From: Magnolia sinica
Taxonomy: Eukaryota; Streptophyta; Magnoliopsida; Magnoliales; Magnoliaceae
Length of the DNA: 64,000 bases
Assembly (NCBI RefSeq): GCF_029962835.1
Contig: NC_080577.1
Location: 24,534,501-24,598,500, forward strand
Reading direction: 5' to 3'
The stretch's first letter is position 1, and each line of letters begins with the position of its first letter. The position numbers were made by a program, and so were the translations under genes. Of this stretch, positions 12,584-24,950 are shown piece after piece. Under the pieces are notes generated by a model. That model had not been told where the DNA came from. It saw nothing but the letters and a program-made list of their open reading frames with translations, and did no database searches.

Positions 12584-12589
12584 GTAATT

Positions 12590-14435
12590 AACTTATATTG
12601 ACACTTCCTGACCATTAGCATTCAATGTTAGTTTACGCACGAGTGGAACCAGTAAAAAACCGCACAAGTCCGATTAATCAACCGTAGGAAGCCAACGAAT
12701 CCGCCTAATCACTTGAACACCAAGTTTAGCCCCATAATTTACTCACATAGGGCTCAAATCTGACCGACTCATCGCTAACTAATCAAGACAATCATAACTA
12801 AAGTAAAGATCTAACTGAAGTTGAGTCAGATAAGGCCCGGATCTTGATTAATAGACCAAATCAACTTCGTTACTCTTTTAGCCTAAAGCTGACGGTTTAG
12901 AGTAATCTTGACCAAATCTTCACTTTTACTAGTTATAAATAGGTCGCACTATGAACATAGTTAATACAAACCCTAATCATTGCCCACGAGAAATCTCAAT
13001 ACCTAATTCATTCCAGAAATGCCCCAATTTTCAGAACAAGCTCTAGACCGCTCGTTGGCGGGCCACTAGTTCCAAAACTATAGAATAATGTCCATCTTAC
13101 TGGGCTTGACATCCATCGCGGGAGTCGGACATGGGTATTTCCCAGAACCGCTTAACTTGAGCCAAAGGATGAGTGCGTAAGAAGTGCAAATACCTTAAAG
13201 GAAGAAGCTAAAACTTAAGTGAATTGGGTCGTCCACTTTTAGGCAAAGTTGAGGATTTCGGACCATCGGTTTATGACCAAACTTCACACGTGGAGTAAGG
13301 ATATTTCCCTACTCATATCCGTATGGTCGCGGCCCCGATCAACCATCGGTGACCATTGAACAAACTTCTCATCATACCTGTCGATCGGCGCATCCAAATG
13401 GCGGGCCGAACATGTTCATACACAGATCATCATTAGGACTAACTATCTTACGGTATATATCAATATGTATACCCCATAGTGGGTTTTAGAGACTAGAAAA
13501 ACTCTCCCATAGGGCTAGTATAGTAAAAACCCAACACTTGGGGTCATTTGCACCAAATCTGGCATTATAAAAGGGGCTTCTTTAGGGCACCCCTCTCCCC
13601 ATACGAATTTGACCTAGGAGGAAAAGGGAAAAAATGGAGAAGAGAAAAGGGAGCAAGAAAGAGAAAGAAGAAAGGAAGAAGAGAGGAAGGGAGAGTGAAG
13701 AAGAGGGAAGGTGGGCTCTAGCTCTAGTGGGGCCCAAAGGAGACCGATTCTTACAACTCCTCACCTCTTCCTCAACCAATCCATCATCCACAACTGGGAA
13801 GAACCCTCTCCGCTGATTGGGTAGGTAAATCCCTCATCCCTTTCTTGAAAACCCTTGTGTTGAGAAGGGATTGACATGGAGTTCTAACATGCAAGTGCTT
13901 GCTTTAGGGATTTCGGCCGATTGACCCCAAAAATCCACATTCCTAGGTCGTCTTCCAAACCTTCAATGATCCAAAGGTGCGGACTATTAACCTTAGGTGG
14001 CCTAGCACCAATTGTAATATGAGTCTAATGATTTTGTTTGTTTGGATGATGCATTTAGAGAATTTAGAGAAAACCTAGGAATTGTTTGGTTTGTTGGAAT
14101 TTCATGCAATTGTATGTCTTGTTTAATTTTCTCATATAATGTTGTTCTTGCCTTTCACTTGGTTTGGTACAAACGAATGATTACATGTGTATGTCTTGCT
14201 TGATTTCTCATATGACGTTGCCTTATAGCATATATGATTGATTAATTCTTGTGTATTTTGGTTCTATGAGATGTAGGAAGTGCTTAACTTCCTTACTAAC
14301 CCACATAACACACATGCACTTTATTCATGATATTGTTAGCCTCTCTTGCTAGGAGATTCTGAATTGTATGTTGAGAAGTATGAGAACATGATGTTGTTTA
14401 TACTAGTTGATAACCCTGTTAGTTGGCATGTTATG
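12590..14435 (+). mobile_element. LTR fragment, related to the 53.3-56.4 kb LTR-like segment
   Basis: The segment shares colinear blocks with 53.3-54.4 kb: 'actatag..ttatgtcc..ctactgggcttgac', 'gtttatgaccaaacttc', 'tttccctac..catatccgtat', 'ggccccgatc' and, after the TATA box, 'aaaggtgcggactat'. A TATA box (TATAAAAGG, 13566-13574) is followed by 'atacgaattt', as it is after the TATA box at 54041. No retroviral-type genes lie next to it. Its right side stops abruptly at the second hAT copy (14436), so the LTR is truncated there. The left edge near the poly(T) tract is uncertain. Confidence 0.6.
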
Positions 14436-15480
14436 AATCATCCAACGTTTGAATGAACCATCTAAAAAAACGTTGAAGTTAGATATGTGTATACGTTGGA
14501 ACTCGACTTATGAAATGTTAGATATGACAATGGAATTAGAGATTGCATTTTCTGAATATGTGGCGTGTGACATAATGTATTCTTAGTTGCTGAGCGTAGA
14601 TGATTGGACCAAAACAAAATAAGTTTACAACTTTTTCAAAAAATTTTATGACTGCATGAAGATTTTTTTTGAAAATAAGTATTCAAATGCGAATCTGTTT
14701 CTTTTATCTCTTTGGAAGATAAAGGATGTTCTACAAAAAATGCTAGTGTGGGTCTAGATTTTATATGACAGATGACAATTAGTATACAAATGAAGTTTGG
14801 AAAATACTGGGACGAATGTCATTTGTTAATGTCCTTAGCAAGTGCTCTTGATCCTTATTGTAATATGGGCTTAGTGAAATTTATTTTTATGAAGATTTAT
14901 TCTTTTGAAAGAGCGGTAATGGAGATTTCAAGGTTTGTCAAGCACTCGAAGATTTGTATAGTTCGTATGTTACTACTTTACCTACAACATGTGTTACAGA
15001 AGGTAGAGATAAAGATATTTTTATAACAGTTGATGATGATGTGCTAAATGAATACATATCTTACTTAACACAAGAATAAATAAGAGTTCAGACTAAGGAA
15101 TCCGAGTTAGAATTGTACCTGAAAGAGCCAATCATAAAGCGATCCGACTTTTATGTTTTGGAGTGGTGGAAGACGATGGTCAGTGAATCAAAATATTCTA
15201 CATTATCTGTGATGGAACTGGACATATTATTAATACCAATTTCAACAGTGACATCAGAATCCGTATTTAGCATGGGGAGTAGGGTTGTGAGCAAGTATCG
15301 AAACCTACTTTCATAAAAAATAATTGAAGCATTAATTTATACAGAAGATTTGTTGCGTTTGATATGAGGAGGAGATAATATTAACGGTGAAGAAGATGAA
15401 GAAATCTAGATTCAAGACAAGACTTTACCTGCAATAACAACAACATAAAGGCGTTTATCAATTATTTTCTTTTTTGTTGA
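14436..15480 (+). pseudogene. hAT transposase relic, copy B (3' half only)
   Basis: The segment repeats 11345-12395 of copy A, at roughly 90% identity by eye. It starts abruptly inside the transposase core ('...CTRWNSTYEML'). Unlike copy A, it keeps a complete-looking hATC signature at 15113-15316: a WW pair in 'EWWKTMV', then 'LDILLIPISTVTSESVFS'. In the core it has its own stop codons (for example 'tattcttag' at 14578-14586 and 'aaaataag' near 14618). It is inactive, but damaged independently of copy A. Confidence 0.85.
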
Positions 15481-15564
15481 AACTTGAATGCTATATAATA
15501 TCATTTAACTTGAAACTTGAAAGTGGTGCAATGTGAGTCTGTAAGACTGTGATATTTATTTACT

Positions 15565-15570
<6 letters not shown>

Positions 15571-15625
<55 letters not shown>
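15571..15625. repeat. (AT)n microsatellite
   Basis: About 27 uninterrupted AT units downstream of hAT copy B. Confidence 0.95.
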
Positions 15626-15628
<3 letters not shown>

Positions 15629-15692
15629 CTATAATTCAGTCAGATGTAAAAGAAATAAGGTAGTTTTTTATATAAAAAAATTAAGTGTAGAT

Positions 15693-15962
15693 ATGTCGTC
15701 ATTTGACTCATCGACCAACATATGAGATTACGCTTCTTTAGTTGAATCGCCACAAAGGTCTAGAAGAACAAAGATTGTGTGTAGTTTATGTGGGACAAAA
15801 TTTGTGAACAAGACTAATCAATTTCGGTTACACTTGTCATGTCGATGCAGTGATGCAAAACCGTGTCCTAAAGCCTCAAAGGATGTCCAAATTCTTCATC
15901 AAGCTCTTTTAGATTCAAACAGAAAACCTTCCACTTTAAACAAATATTTTGGATTTGGTTGA
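15693..15962 (+). pseudogene. BED-like zinc-finger fragment, probably from another hAT element
   Basis: A frame from ATG at 15693 carries one premature TGA (about 15723), then reads 'RRTKIVCSLCGTKFVNKTNQFRLHL...', a C-x2-C ... H finger of the kind at the N terminus of hAT transposases, and stops at 15960-15962. It is not a copy of the BED region at 10.5 kb. No transposase core follows it. A TIR-less fragment captured between the hAT duplicate and the copia relic is the simplest reading. A host BED-finger gene is less likely. Confidence 0.4.
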
Positions 15963-16039
15963 ATAATGATCCATACTACTGATATGTACGAAAAATCCTT
16001 CATTCAATTCTTTTCCAAATTATTTTTAAGACACTGGAA

Positions 16040-18960
16040 CTGGTTGAATTTATTATCCTTTACAATGGGTGATTGTCCAAGAGCACAGTTTTATATGCCA
16101 TACCTTTCGAGTACCATATCGATATAGGCCTTCTATGACTGGCTAAGAAGTCCGCGTGATCTGTCATAAGTATCTCAATGCCAATGACATAAGAGGCGTC
16201 ACCAAGATCTTTTATCTCAAACTTTTGAGATATGAATTTTTTGGTATCTCTCATCATTCTAATGTTACTGTTAGCTAACAAAATGTCATCACCATACAAA
16301 ACTAATATGAAAAACTTGCTCCCAATGATCTTGACATAGATACACACATCTGTAGTGTTTTCTACAAACCATATCAGGAAATCACTTTATGAAACTTTAG
16401 GTACCATTGTCGCGATGGCTGTTTCAATCCATAGATGGATATTTTGAGTTTACAAACTATATGTTCTAAGCCATAGGTTGCAAAACCTTCAGGTTACAAC
16501 ATGTATACATTCTTATGTAGATCTCCATTGAGAAATACACTCTTTACATCTATTTGATGTAGTTCCAAATCCATATGAGCCACAAGAGCCATTATGATTC
16601 TAAATGTATCTTTTTTAGATACTGGTGATAATTTCTCCTTAAAGTTAATGCCTTCACGTTGGTTAAAACCCTTGACAACAAGTTTGGCTTTATATCTGTC
16701 GACATTATTTTTGGAATCCCGTTTGTTTCTAAACACTCATTTACAATCAATCAGCTTTATTCCTTGGGATAACTCAATAAGATCCTATACTTTATTGTTC
16801 TTCATAAATTTCAACTCATCTTTTATGACATCAATCCATCGAGATGAGTTAGTAGTTTGTTTGGCTTATAAAAAAGATTCAGGATCATTTTCCACTCCTA
16901 TGCCAATCTCGTGCTCTTGCAAGTATATAATGTAATCATCTGGAATCGTATGCCTCCTCTCTCTTTTAGATATTTTTGATGGCTCGTCCTCTTAAGTGTG
17001 ATTTTTATTTCCTTCCCCAGTAGGTTATATACGAGGTTCATTTTGGTGATATGCGGTAAATATAGGGTCAACTGCAGGATTTGTCCCCACATGGCCCGAA
17101 GTGATTGTGACGGGAGCTACAACATGCTCTTCCTCAAATAAAATTTTTTTAATGTTCATGCTCTCACTATTTTCAATATCCTTAATGAATATGACATTCT
17201 CATTCTCAATAATCATGATGGATTGAGAATGACAATAGAATCGATAACCTTTTGACCTTTCTATGAATCCTATAAAAAAACAACTTATGGTTCTACAATC
17301 GAGCTTTCTTTCATGCAGGTTATAAACTTTGGCCTTAGTAGGACATTCTCAAATATGAAGATATCGAAGATTTGGTTTTCTCATGTTCTATAGCTCAAAA
17401 AGGGGTTTTGCTTACAACCTTGTTAGGTAACTTGTTAAGGATATGAACGACAGTTTTGATCGCGTCACCTTATGGAGATTCTGACAATGTCAAATTGCTT
17501 ATCATAAAAGTGATGAAATATTTGTGTTCAGGGCATTTGATTTTTCATTTATAAGATAAAGGTACCCAAAACGAAAGTAATCATATATGAGTGATGAAAT
17601 ATTTATGTCCACTCGAAGATGCAGTAGGGAATGGACACAAATGTTCATATGTATCACTTCTAAGAGTCATACACTCATATTTGCACATTTCTTTCTAATT
17701 CTGGTCTATTTACCTGTAATATAATCAACACATGCTTTATAGTCGAAGAAATTTAGATAATGACGAATTCCTTTCCGCACTAGCTTTTTCAATCTCTTAT
17801 GAGAGATATGGCTTAATCACCTGTGTCACAACATGAATGAATTTTTATAGTCAAATTTTTGCTTAGATACTAACTACTTTATTTTCATGCAGAGCATTTA
17901 CATTATAGCCATGTGAACTATTCAAGTCTAATTCATATGAGTTGTTCACCATAAAACTAGTGTCGATAATAATTGAATCAAAGTAAATACTCAATTTTTT
18001 ATTTTCAAATATGAAAGAATATCTTGATTTATTTAAACAAGAAATAGAAACTAAATCATGCCGTATAAAAGACACAAGAAATGTATCAAATAGATCCAAT
18101 AAATGATTTAACCCTAATCTAAGCCCACAGACTACGACTAACTTCACATTAACTTTAATACCATTGCTAACATATATTGAGCATTCTGTATCAGTTGGTG
18201 GCCGAATTTATAGAAAATCTTGCATAGAAGTATGGATGTGAATAGTTGTTCTTGAATCTATCAAGAGTCTACCAATACATTAGTTAGATTAGATTTAAAA
18301 TATACCATAATAGAATTGTTATCATTCCTTACGAGCCACTGCTTGTACTTTATGCAGTCTTTCTTTTGATGACCCGACTTTTTATAAATGAATCAATTAT
18401 TCTTTTTAGCCCACTTATGACTTGATCCATTCTTTGGTTAATTACCAATCAAAGGACTTGGAGGACATGAGGATTCCTTATCAGAACTAAATTTTCTTTT
18501 TTCACCATCATGTCCACATCCATGACTTGAGGTTACTAGATTAACATTTTGTGCCTTGTCTATTGTCTTGAACCTTTCATCCTCTTAGATGTACTAAGAC
18601 ATTAATTCATTTAACGACTATTTATCCTTTAATGTATTACAATTCACCAGGAACGTACTGTATTGAAGAGGTAAGTTGCTCATGACCAAGTGAAAAAATT
18701 GATCATCATTGATTTCAAGGCCCAAAGAGCAGATCTTAGATACCACTTCGATCTGCTCTACAATGTACCCATGAATGTTTTCTTTTTTATTATAGGATGA
18801 GTGAGTTGATTTATTCAGTAAGAAGTCCATTTCAGCCTTATCTGATTTCTTGAATTGGTTTCCCATTTTAGTCAAAAAAAACTTTGGCCTTATCCACATT
18901 AGGTATCTCGCTCCTCATTGTTTCATAAATCAAATGTTTCAGATTTTGTGACACATACTG
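16040..18960 (-). pseudogene. Decayed Ty1/copia retrotransposon (gag-pol)
   Basis: Read on the minus strand, the domains fall in copia order. Gag of the UBN2 type lies at 18960-18600 ('MGNQFKKSDKAEMDFLL'). A gag knuckle remnant ('KSGHQKKDC') is near 18370. A GAG-pre-integrase motif ('LWHR.LSHIS', followed by 'CVDYITGK') lies near 17830-17700. The reverse transcriptase start ('AKLVVKGFNQREGINF') is at 16690-16640, with 'LHQIDVKSVFLNGDL' after it. The catalytic block reads 'LYGDDILLANSN' near 16300-16260, with the first residue of the usual YVDD-type box changed to give YGDD. Stop codons and frameshifts break every section. RNase H is missing at the 3' side (near 16040), where the zinc-finger fragment abuts. 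No LTRs were recognised. Confidence 0.85.
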
Positions 18961-19061
18961 TTAGATTTGGACTATGCATAGTAACAATTAATCTCTGATT
19001 CAATAGCATTTTCATATGGTTTTAGATGCTTTAATTTTTTTAAGGCAAAATACAGTTGCCA

Positions 19062-19460
19062 GCACCCCGGTACTATCTTTATACACTCTTTCCATTAAAT
19101 ATAATTCGACCTGGTTAAGGCAGGAATATAATACATTTGAGTTGAAATTGTTACTAATTAAAAAATATACTTACATTAGCAAATTGTTTATATAGAACAA
19201 TTCATTGATAAAATTGAATAACGGAAGAAAAAAAATTATTAATTTAATCGATTGAGGCCTTTAATTGAATACCCAATACTATTTTTATAGACTCTTTCCA
19301 TCGAATATAATTTGACCTGAAGTAGGAACATGATGCATTTAAGTTAAAATTATTATTAGTTAAAAAATATACTCATATTAATAAATTGTTTATATAGAAT
19401 AATTCATGAATAAAATTGAATATCAGATAAAATTTATTTATTTAATTGATTGGAGCCTTC
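19062..19460. repeat. Imperfect tandem duplication, period about 207 bp
   Basis: Two adjacent copies (about 19062-19268 and 19269-19460) share the order of blocks 'actctttccat..aatataatt.gacctg', then 'aattaaaaaatata', then 'aaattgtttatatagaa.aattcat', then 'aattgaata'. Divergence is about 15-20% by eye. The repeat lies on the 5' side of the copia relic (minus strand), so it may be leader or LTR sequence of that element. Confidence 0.8.
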
Positions 19461-19469
19461 AATTGAATT

Positions 19470-21900
19470 ATTCAGAATAAAAATAAATAAGTTCAATTTA
19501 ACATCAGTTATAAATAACTTTCTTACTTAAATTTACTTAATCACTTAAACTTAATAAATAGCTTTTATCTTTTATATTTTATTTTTCTCAGCACACACTC
19601 ACAACCAGACACACACAGAGCAATGGGTGTTAGAATCCATGACCTATGTGTTGAAACTTATGGGTTGAGTATCCATCGCAGTGAAATTCCACTGTCACAT
19701 GTGAATGCGTGTTTAGGATAATAATGACAAAAAAAAAAAAAACAACAACTTAGTAAGTAGCCTCATGTGATCTAAGAGCGTTGGATACAATGCATGTACT
19801 GGAGTCGATGATCATCAAATTCCACAACTGTTTGTACTGTGATGATTGTACGTTTTTTTTTTTTACACGCACGCCGTAGTGGGATTTCTGGAACCCCTGA
19901 CCGGGTGTTGAAACCCCCGAGAGTCTACCACCCGAGCAAGAGTTACCTAACCGAGTGCTGATCATACTCATAGTACCCCCATCATCTCCACTTCACATTT
20001 GGCATGCTTATACATTCTTTGGGCCCTTTGTTTTAGTGAGCCATCACCATGATGGGCCAGAGCCAAGAAATCACTGCTATAAACTATCCTAGCCATCTAA
20101 TCAATGCCACCTGAATGGTCAAAACGTTTGGATGGAATATACAATACTGCGCATACACAGTGAGACTGCAGTCAAAGATTTCAGATCATCGGACGGTTAC
20201 AAATTTCGGTTAGCCTCCACATGGTGGCCTACTTAGATCAACGGTCCAAAAATCACAGAGAAAAATGCCTTTCAAGGTAACTTCCCACATGATCAGCATC
20301 AAGTGTCCAACACTGGTGGGTAGGGATCCGCCAGCTTAGAAAAGGCTAATTCGACACGTGTGGTGTGGAGCACTGCCAACCACATGCAGGCACAAGTGCC
20401 CGCATGGAACAGTTACGCGAGATCTGAGCCTTCCATATAGTTGGCAATAATGCTTAAGATCTACTTTCTTAAAAATCCGGCAGTTTCACTAAGGTGGGTC
20501 ACAATCTAAAAAGAAAAGTGACGGTTGAATTTTTTTTAAACGTCCATTTGTTATGCATGTTGTGGCCCGCATGAGCTGTTAAATGACCTGATTTTTAGGC
20601 CAGATGATCTAAACAATGTAGCCACCTGATGGGAAGATCTGATCTCGCATACTTGTTCTGCATCGGCACGTGTGCCTGCGTGTGGATGGGCAGGGCTACC
20701 GTTCGCGTATGGAATCAATTACAAACTTCGAGAAGATTGCATTAGAGTCGGTGGGCCCACTTGTTTGTTTATGGCCTTATTTTCCTGACGTCATCATCTT
20801 GTTGCCTGTGGACCCTTTTGTTACTGCGTGTGGAGAGGAATGCTATTAAACTTTCACACGTAACACGTGGTGAACGTGTGAAAGATTCAAGCTTCTTATC
20901 AGGAGGGTCCCATCATGTTGATGCCTTGTCGAAAAAATCAAGTGCTCTGATCAAGTGGGTTGCACGTTTTCAAAGGGAATGAACGGTTGGGAGAAATTGT
21001 TCAATTACCAGATTCTGCATACAAGTGCGGACCACCTCAACGAACGGTTAAAGTCAAGGTTTCGCACGTGTTCGGTTTGAGCCATCACATCTGAAACCAT
21101 CGAACACAGGTACGAGATCCAGGCCATCCATCATGTGGCTCCCACCTATCGATCTCTTGGCCCAGAAATCAGGCCGGTTTCCATGTCGAATAGATCAGAA
21201 TGTTAGAAAAGGTCGGTTTCCATCGAACACGCTTTGTTCATCTGTTCACTTCTTCTGAAAGTTGTGCCCCATATGATGATCTAACGAGCCTGATTTTTCT
21301 GCCAGAGAATTAAAGCAACTGGACTCATCAGATGGGTGGCTTGGATCTCACTCGCACGTTCCATACGGACACATCTAGTGGCGTGTACCTTGTACACGCG
21401 TGCGGCCTAGCGCTCAAATTTCCCCTTATATCCTAGTAATTGATCTAGTGGGCTACGTGCATTGGAACATTTCCATGCATATAGTTTCATTTGGGTTCAG
21501 TGGAAACTGCATCATCTATCTGGACCGTCCATTACGTCCATACACTCCTTGTTGGCTTCCATAAAAAAATATATCTAAATAGATGATCCAAGCATCCATA
21601 CAGTGTCATGAAAAATGGAAGTATAAACTTGTTTGGATAAGATAGGCTCAGTCGAGGATGCTTAGGATGATCTGATTGCTATGATGTTTTGCCCGGTTGA
21701 AGAATAAGAGGAGACTGTACCTAATGGACGGTTCGGATAGATGATATGAATGCCAACAGATCTAAATGCAACTGTTGTATGGGAAGGTTTCATCAATCGT
21801 TTGTAAAAATGTGGAAAAAGTCGTTAATCAAAGCATTATTTTTATCAAAGTAGTTTATAGGGCCATGGCTTTCATTACACGAAAAATCCTAATGATATTG
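19470..21900. other. Intergenic region upstream of CESA4
   Basis: No gene is supported. The stretch 19600-19960 holds a dispersed-repeat piece ('acgcacgccgtagtgggattt' followed by 'gagagtctaccaccc'). The stretch 19990-21600 is mostly GTGGGCC-family sequence and related blocks, with several short open frames of no domain content. Confidence 0.55.
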
Positions 21901-21901
21901 A

Positions 21902-22259
21902 GGGTGGAAAGTTATTTGATACTCTGTCAGGGCATGATACGCAGGCACTCAGGAATAGTACACGTGACTTACATCAGATCAATTTAAACCGACTAAATTG
22001 TGTAAGCCACTGTAGTTAATTCACATACCCAAAATCACATTAGTTGATCAATCCTAACCTCTGATTCGTAGACACTTGTTTTTCAAAACTATTTCAACCG
22101 TCTGATAAATGTCAACTTATCCAACACTCAGATGACCAAATAATTGTATATTTTTGGTGGATGGCACATCTAAATTGGATCCATAATTTGGACAGTTTAA
22201 TTTAAATTATTTATGTGCCACGTCTGCAATTTTAAGTGAGATTTTCAAAGTTATTCTCA
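21902..22259. mobile_element. MITE, copy 2 of the 'TTTGATACTC' family, upstream of CESA4
   Basis: The left end 'gtggaaagttatttgatactctg' matches the left arm of the element at 525-1149. The right end, reverse complemented, reads 'gagaataactttgaaaatct', related to the left. The internal block 'ataatttggacagtttaattt' is shared with copy 1. The right edge lies about 630 bp upstream of the CESA4 start codon, so the element is near its promoter. Confidence 0.5.
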
Positions 22260-22577
22260 TTGATGAGGCGTTCCTACCAATTGCAGACGTGGCATCCGAG
22301 AAAAAGTTCTTATTAGAAGGTTAAGATGGTCCATTCCATTTTTTGGGCATGTACTAATCAAAACCGGAGTCCTCAGGTTGCCAGGTTCAGATCATCACAA
22401 AAATGTGCCACGTGTAGGGTACACATTACACATTACACAAACCAAAAAAAAAATCAAAATATACTGAAATAATCATGAGAAATTGCGCATCTCGTAATCC
22501 CATCTCATATCGCGAGTTTCTTAACTACCAGGCACATGGTACATGGAGATTACTGTGTTTTGTGCACATGCAAAGGC

Positions 22578-22584
22578 GTTTGGT
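22578..22584 (-). promoter_or_regulatory. Candidate secondary-wall MYB (SMRE) site
   Basis: On the minus strand the site reads ACCAAAC, which fits the SMRE consensus ACC(A/T)A(A/C)(T/C) bound by MYB46/MYB83-type regulators of secondary-wall genes. It lies about 300 bp upstream of the CESA4 ATG. A 7-bp degenerate motif occurs often by chance, so only the context gives it weight. Confidence 0.3.
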
Positions 22585-22850
22585 CGAATGGAAGCGTGCA
22601 TGTCATGTTAGCTACGACGCCTTAATTTCTAAGCTATGCCACACACACGATTCACAGAGGAGCCAGAGCTTATGTTGGTGGTAGATCAGATCCAACCGTC
22701 CATTTCATTAACGTCTGTTCGACTCAAACACGCGACCCCTCACCTCCCAAGTAGGTAAAGAAGCCATATCTTTCTCTCTCCCTCTCTCTTTCATCTCACC
22801 ATTGATAAAAGCTAACACTCCACATTTCTATCTTTCTAAGAATCCCCACC

Positions 22851-22857
22851 ACCAACT
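22851..22857 (+). promoter_or_regulatory. Candidate SMRE site in the CESA4 leader region
   Basis: The site reads ACCAACT, matching the SMRE consensus, 31 bp before the ATG and probably inside the 5' UTR. No clear TATA box was found upstream. 'gataaaag' at 22804-22811 is the nearest candidate. The leader is CT-rich (22770-22800), common in plant promoters and 5' UTRs. Confidence 0.25.
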
Positions 22858-22887
22858 CCTACTCCTTCTTCCTCTGCCGGGCCGGCC

Positions 22888-24872
22888 ATGTCGGTCCCGA
22901 ACTCCGGCTTGGTCGCTGGTTCTCATCGACGTAACGAGCTGCATGTCTTGCCTGCTCATGAAGAGGTAGACTCATAGATTCATCATTCTTCTCTACGTTG
23001 ATATCCCATGATTAGTCTATTTTGGAGATTTCATGAAATTTGATGGCATTGCTTGCACAATCCACCCAAGGTGTTTGATTGGAAATGTGATTTTGGTACA
23101 TGTGTATGAAATCTGGACCATCCTTCATGTGGGTCACTGTAAATCCGCCTTGGGCGAAAGTAAAAAATGTCCACTAATCAAGTAATCACGTGTGTACGTT
23201 GAATATGTATAATTTTTAATTGTTCATTTCTCGGGCCCACCTGATGGTTGTACCAGTATGATTTTTGGTCCAGGGAATGTTTATGGTGTTATTCACATAT
23301 GTGGTCCCTACCACTTTTGCATTTGGTCATAACCATCATCATCATCAACATGAAAATCAAAACCACTTACTAATGTCGCATTCCTCATCAATGGACTTAT
23401 GTGAATTGTTTTGAATGCATAATTGTCAGCCTAAGTCGCAGCCCCGCCATCCGGCGAAGATCTGTGGTGTTTGCGGTGACGAGATCGGGCTCAAAGAAAA
23501 TAGTGATCTGTTCGTAGCTTGTTACGAGTGTGGATTCCCAGTCTGCCAGCCTTGTTATGAATATGAAAGAAGTGAAGGGCACCAGTGCTGCCCTCAATGC
23601 AACACCCGTTACAAGCGTCACAAAGGTTCTCTCTATCTTTTTCTCTCTCCAAATACTAGCTTAGGGTGCGTTTGGTTGCACCAAATATCATGATTAATTA
23701 TTCTAATATAGTGCAACCAAATGCACCCTTAATTATAATTAATCATATTAATATAATCAAAATGATCTTGTTAGTGGTAACTGTGAACTCAGATTATAAA
23801 TCCCCATTCTAATTAGACTTGAATTCCTTAACTCAAAATCAGTGTATTGATCTTTTGAGTTTCTTCATGATGAGCTGATTTTATATTATAAAAAGGGTGG
23901 AGTTTAATTGGACGGTCCAATGGCTAATCCTAGCACTTGTCGATGTTCAATCCATTTGATCAATTGCTCAGAAAGTTAGGATCATTCATTAAATTCAGGT
24001 TTTTATTCTATGCATTTTAATCAAATGGTGCTGATTTTCCTCCATGTCGATCCATGTGTTGCAACCCATCTTTGCATGTAGTAGCTCATCAGATTATGTT
24101 TCCAGGTTGTCCGAGGGTCGCTGGAGATGAAGAAGAATCGGGCGATGTGGATGATTTCGAAGACGAATTCAAGACTAAGATCCATCAAGAAACCAATGAA
24201 TATAATAATGTTGTCACTAATCACTCGGTAATTACACTTAAATGGCCATTTTTTTTTTTCATATGAACTAAGATCCCCACAATGTTCCATGGAGGATTTG
24301 ATCTGGCCAACAATCTGAACACTTGGGCCCTCATTTTGTGGATCTAAACCGTTCATATAGTGGACCATGGGTATTATTTGGGTGGCTAGGATCATCTGGT
24401 AGGGGAGATAATGGGGCATGGCCACTGGAGCCCATATGATGAATTGTTCATGATACATGAAAGCACGGTCTATCTGTACCGCCGCTGTGTCAATCAAACA
24501 ATTAGAATTTGGTTTTTGTATGTAGATCAAGCGTCATCCTAAAATTTTGATTTTGGCAGGAGAATGGCGATGAAATCCACAACCGGCACCCCAACGGCCC
24601 GGCTTTCTCATCATTTGCTGGAAGTGGTAATACAAGATCGGAATCTTTAATATTTAGAAAGTGAATTTCTAATCATCGTAGCCATGGATTTTCAATTTTC
24701 TTTTTGGGTTACTGCAGTTGCTGGTAAGGATTTGGATGGTGATAAGGATGGTTATGGGAACGTGGAGTGGAAGGAGAGAGTGGAGAAATGGAAAGCCCGG
24801 CAAGAGAAGAAAGGGTTGGTGAGTAAGGAAGATGGAGGAAACGAACATGAAGAGGAAGATGACATCTTGTAT

Positions 24873-24950
<78 letters not shown>

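Noticed and set aside
13582-13816. Short basic/acidic open frames on both strands
   Set aside because: They fall in the purine-rich leader after an LTR TATA box and reflect low complexity.
24021-24530. 169-codon open frame on the minus strand
   Set aside because: It is antisense to CESA4 exon 3 and intron 3 and has no recognisable domain. The plus-strand exons explain the coding signal.
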